Assembly: GCA_947646735.1 (NCBI GenBank) | Contig: CANTFK010000947.1 | Coordinates: forward strand, 62,001 to 126,000 | Source: Peronospora farinosa | Taxonomy: Eukaryota; Oomycota; Peronosporomycetes; Peronosporales; Peronosporaceae | Direction: 5' to 3' | Length of the DNA stretch: 64,000 bases | Part shown: positions 63,140 to 64,000 of the stretch, piece by piece | Layout: every line of letters starts with the position of its first letter | Position numbering within the stretch: position 1 is the stretch's first letter | Translations under genes and position numbers: made by a program | Notes under the pieces: model-generated | The model's input: only the letters and a program-made list of their open reading frames with translations | What the model was told of the DNA's origin: nothing | Databases searched by the model: none

Positions 63140-64000
63140 AGTAATGACAAAATGCAAAGGTTTTTTCCTTGGTGATAATGTAGAGAGGAGGCGGTAGACC
63201 AAAACAATGGAAATGCTGCGATTGGTAGAATAAAACATCCGAACCGACAAATCAGGCGAGCTCTGTAGCCATCTTTGGGTGTCGTGTAGGTTTATTTTTT
63301 TTGATACATTCAATTGTTGATTTACCAGTATTTAGTCTACAAAGTAAAGGAACCAGTGCAATATATGACGAGATGTTGATAGTCAGCAATTCTAGTTACA
63401 GAACGACAAAATGTCGCTGGAAACTCAATTACTTGTGCTTCAACTGTTACATCGCCTTCATGAAGTTTTGGCAAGAGTTAGTCGATAACTTGTAGTTTGT
63501 AGTATGTCGACACTAGGTTTAGCTCTGAATAACTTTGAGAATTAAGTGACATCACAGTGATCAATACAGGTGTAGAGTTCTTTTGGTTGAGCTATTGAGA
63601 CTAGGAGCTTACGCTGTGTCTTGGTTCACTTCAAGCGCTACCAATTTTTTATACTGCAGGTAAGTTTACCATAAATGTTGTGGTGCTATGGCAACAGATA
63701 GCGATGTCGAAGTCTGCGCAATTGGTGTTTCACGGGCCCACTTTTACTACTAACCACGTTGCCATGGCAACAGCCTTACAGTAAATTATTGTGTATCATC
63801 TTCATGATTGTCTTTACATTCAAATTGTCAGTCCTCGGCAAAGTGTCATCGCAGTCTGTACTTGCCAAAACTCTGCATGCCTGGAACTTGGATAAGTCGA
63901 AAGACTTTGCATCAGCACCGTGATCTTTCGATGCTGTAATGAATTATGTGCTTCAAGTAACATTGAAGCAGCAAGCATGTTTGCTGTCAAAACTTACACA
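63140..64000. other. Window end, no gene seen
   Basis: Only one 64-codon plus frame (63301-63495) occurs and it has no supporting feature. The section contains two X-box-like palindromes (separate entry), which suggests regulatory sequence for a gene beyond the window or for the acidic gene at 63139. Confidence 0.5.
63683..63771. promoter_or_regulatory. Pair of RFX X-box-like sites
   Basis: GTTGCCATGGCAAC at 63758-63771 is a perfect palindrome and an exact match to the X-box form (GTTNCCATRGCAAC type). A second, imperfect site GTGCTATGGCAAC lies at 63683-63695, its ATGGCAAC half 76 bases upstream of the other. X-boxes are bound by RFX factors in opisthokonts and amoebozoans. Whether stramenopiles have a matching factor is not known to me, so function is unproven. 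Confidence 0.4.

Overview
The window reads as nuclear DNA of an oomycete, most probably a plant-pathogenic member of the Peronosporales (Phytophthora or downy-mildew type). It holds densely packed eukaryotic genes on both strands with short GT-AG introns, mostly 50 to 110 bases, and intergenic gaps often under 300 bases. It also holds an oomycete-style effector with a signal peptide and repeated WY/LWY helical modules (53219-55079, minus). The species cannot be fixed from the sequence alone. I rebuilt exons by hand where reading frame, splice signals and family knowledge agreed; the junctions are predictions.

Layout. 1-1249: 5' part of a seven-helix receptor-like protein (minus). 2204-10312: prefoldin subunit 3, EEF2KMT-like methyltransferase, eEF1B exchange factor, TAF1B/Rrn7, mitochondrial 3-hydroxyisobutyrate dehydrogenase and NF-YC. 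11488-23053: two SLC45-type sugar transporter paralogues flank a phospholipase D, a small tail-anchored candidate, a METTL23-like methyltransferase, a mitochondrial p32/MAM33 protein and an SGT-type TPR co-chaperone. 23406-35973: a SAP-like/coiled-coil protein, a GBF1-type Arf exchange factor, a DPH6-Rid fusion, Fip1 with a large RS tail and ribosomal protein eL21. 36280-44938: a PIH1/CS co-chaperone, the PLP homeostasis protein (PROSC/YggS), a four-repeat helicase-associated-domain protein, an eight-exon N-myristoylated copine/RGLG-like protein, YIPF6 and an EMAPII-like tRNA-binding protein. 45061-52474: condensin II NCAPD3, a bZIP factor with two bZIP domains and a small predicted membrane protein. 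53219-58067: the accessory part, with a frame-disrupted WY effector and, just upstream, a large inverted repeat and unassigned sequence. 58258-63139: GATOR2 subunit MIOS and an uncharacterised acidic protein. 63140-64000: no gene seen, but two RFX X-box-like sites.

Most genes are housekeeping: translation elongation (eEF1B, EEF2KMT, DPH6, eL21, EMAPII), chaperones (prefoldin, SGT, PIH1), transcription and RNA processing (TAF1B, NF-YC, Fip1), vesicle traffic (GBF1, YIPF6), TORC1 control (MIOS) and chromosome condensation (NCAPD3). Several pairs are divergent with short shared promoters: EEF2KMT/eEF1B, GBF1/DPH6, Fip1/eL21 and PROSC/HA-repeat protein. I saw no operon, CRISPR array or convincing RNA gene. 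I did not find a clearly new multi-gene system. The best leads are the tandem bZIP protein, the disrupted effector beside an inverted-repeat element, the phospholipase D with an altered first HKD motif, and the copine-like protein.
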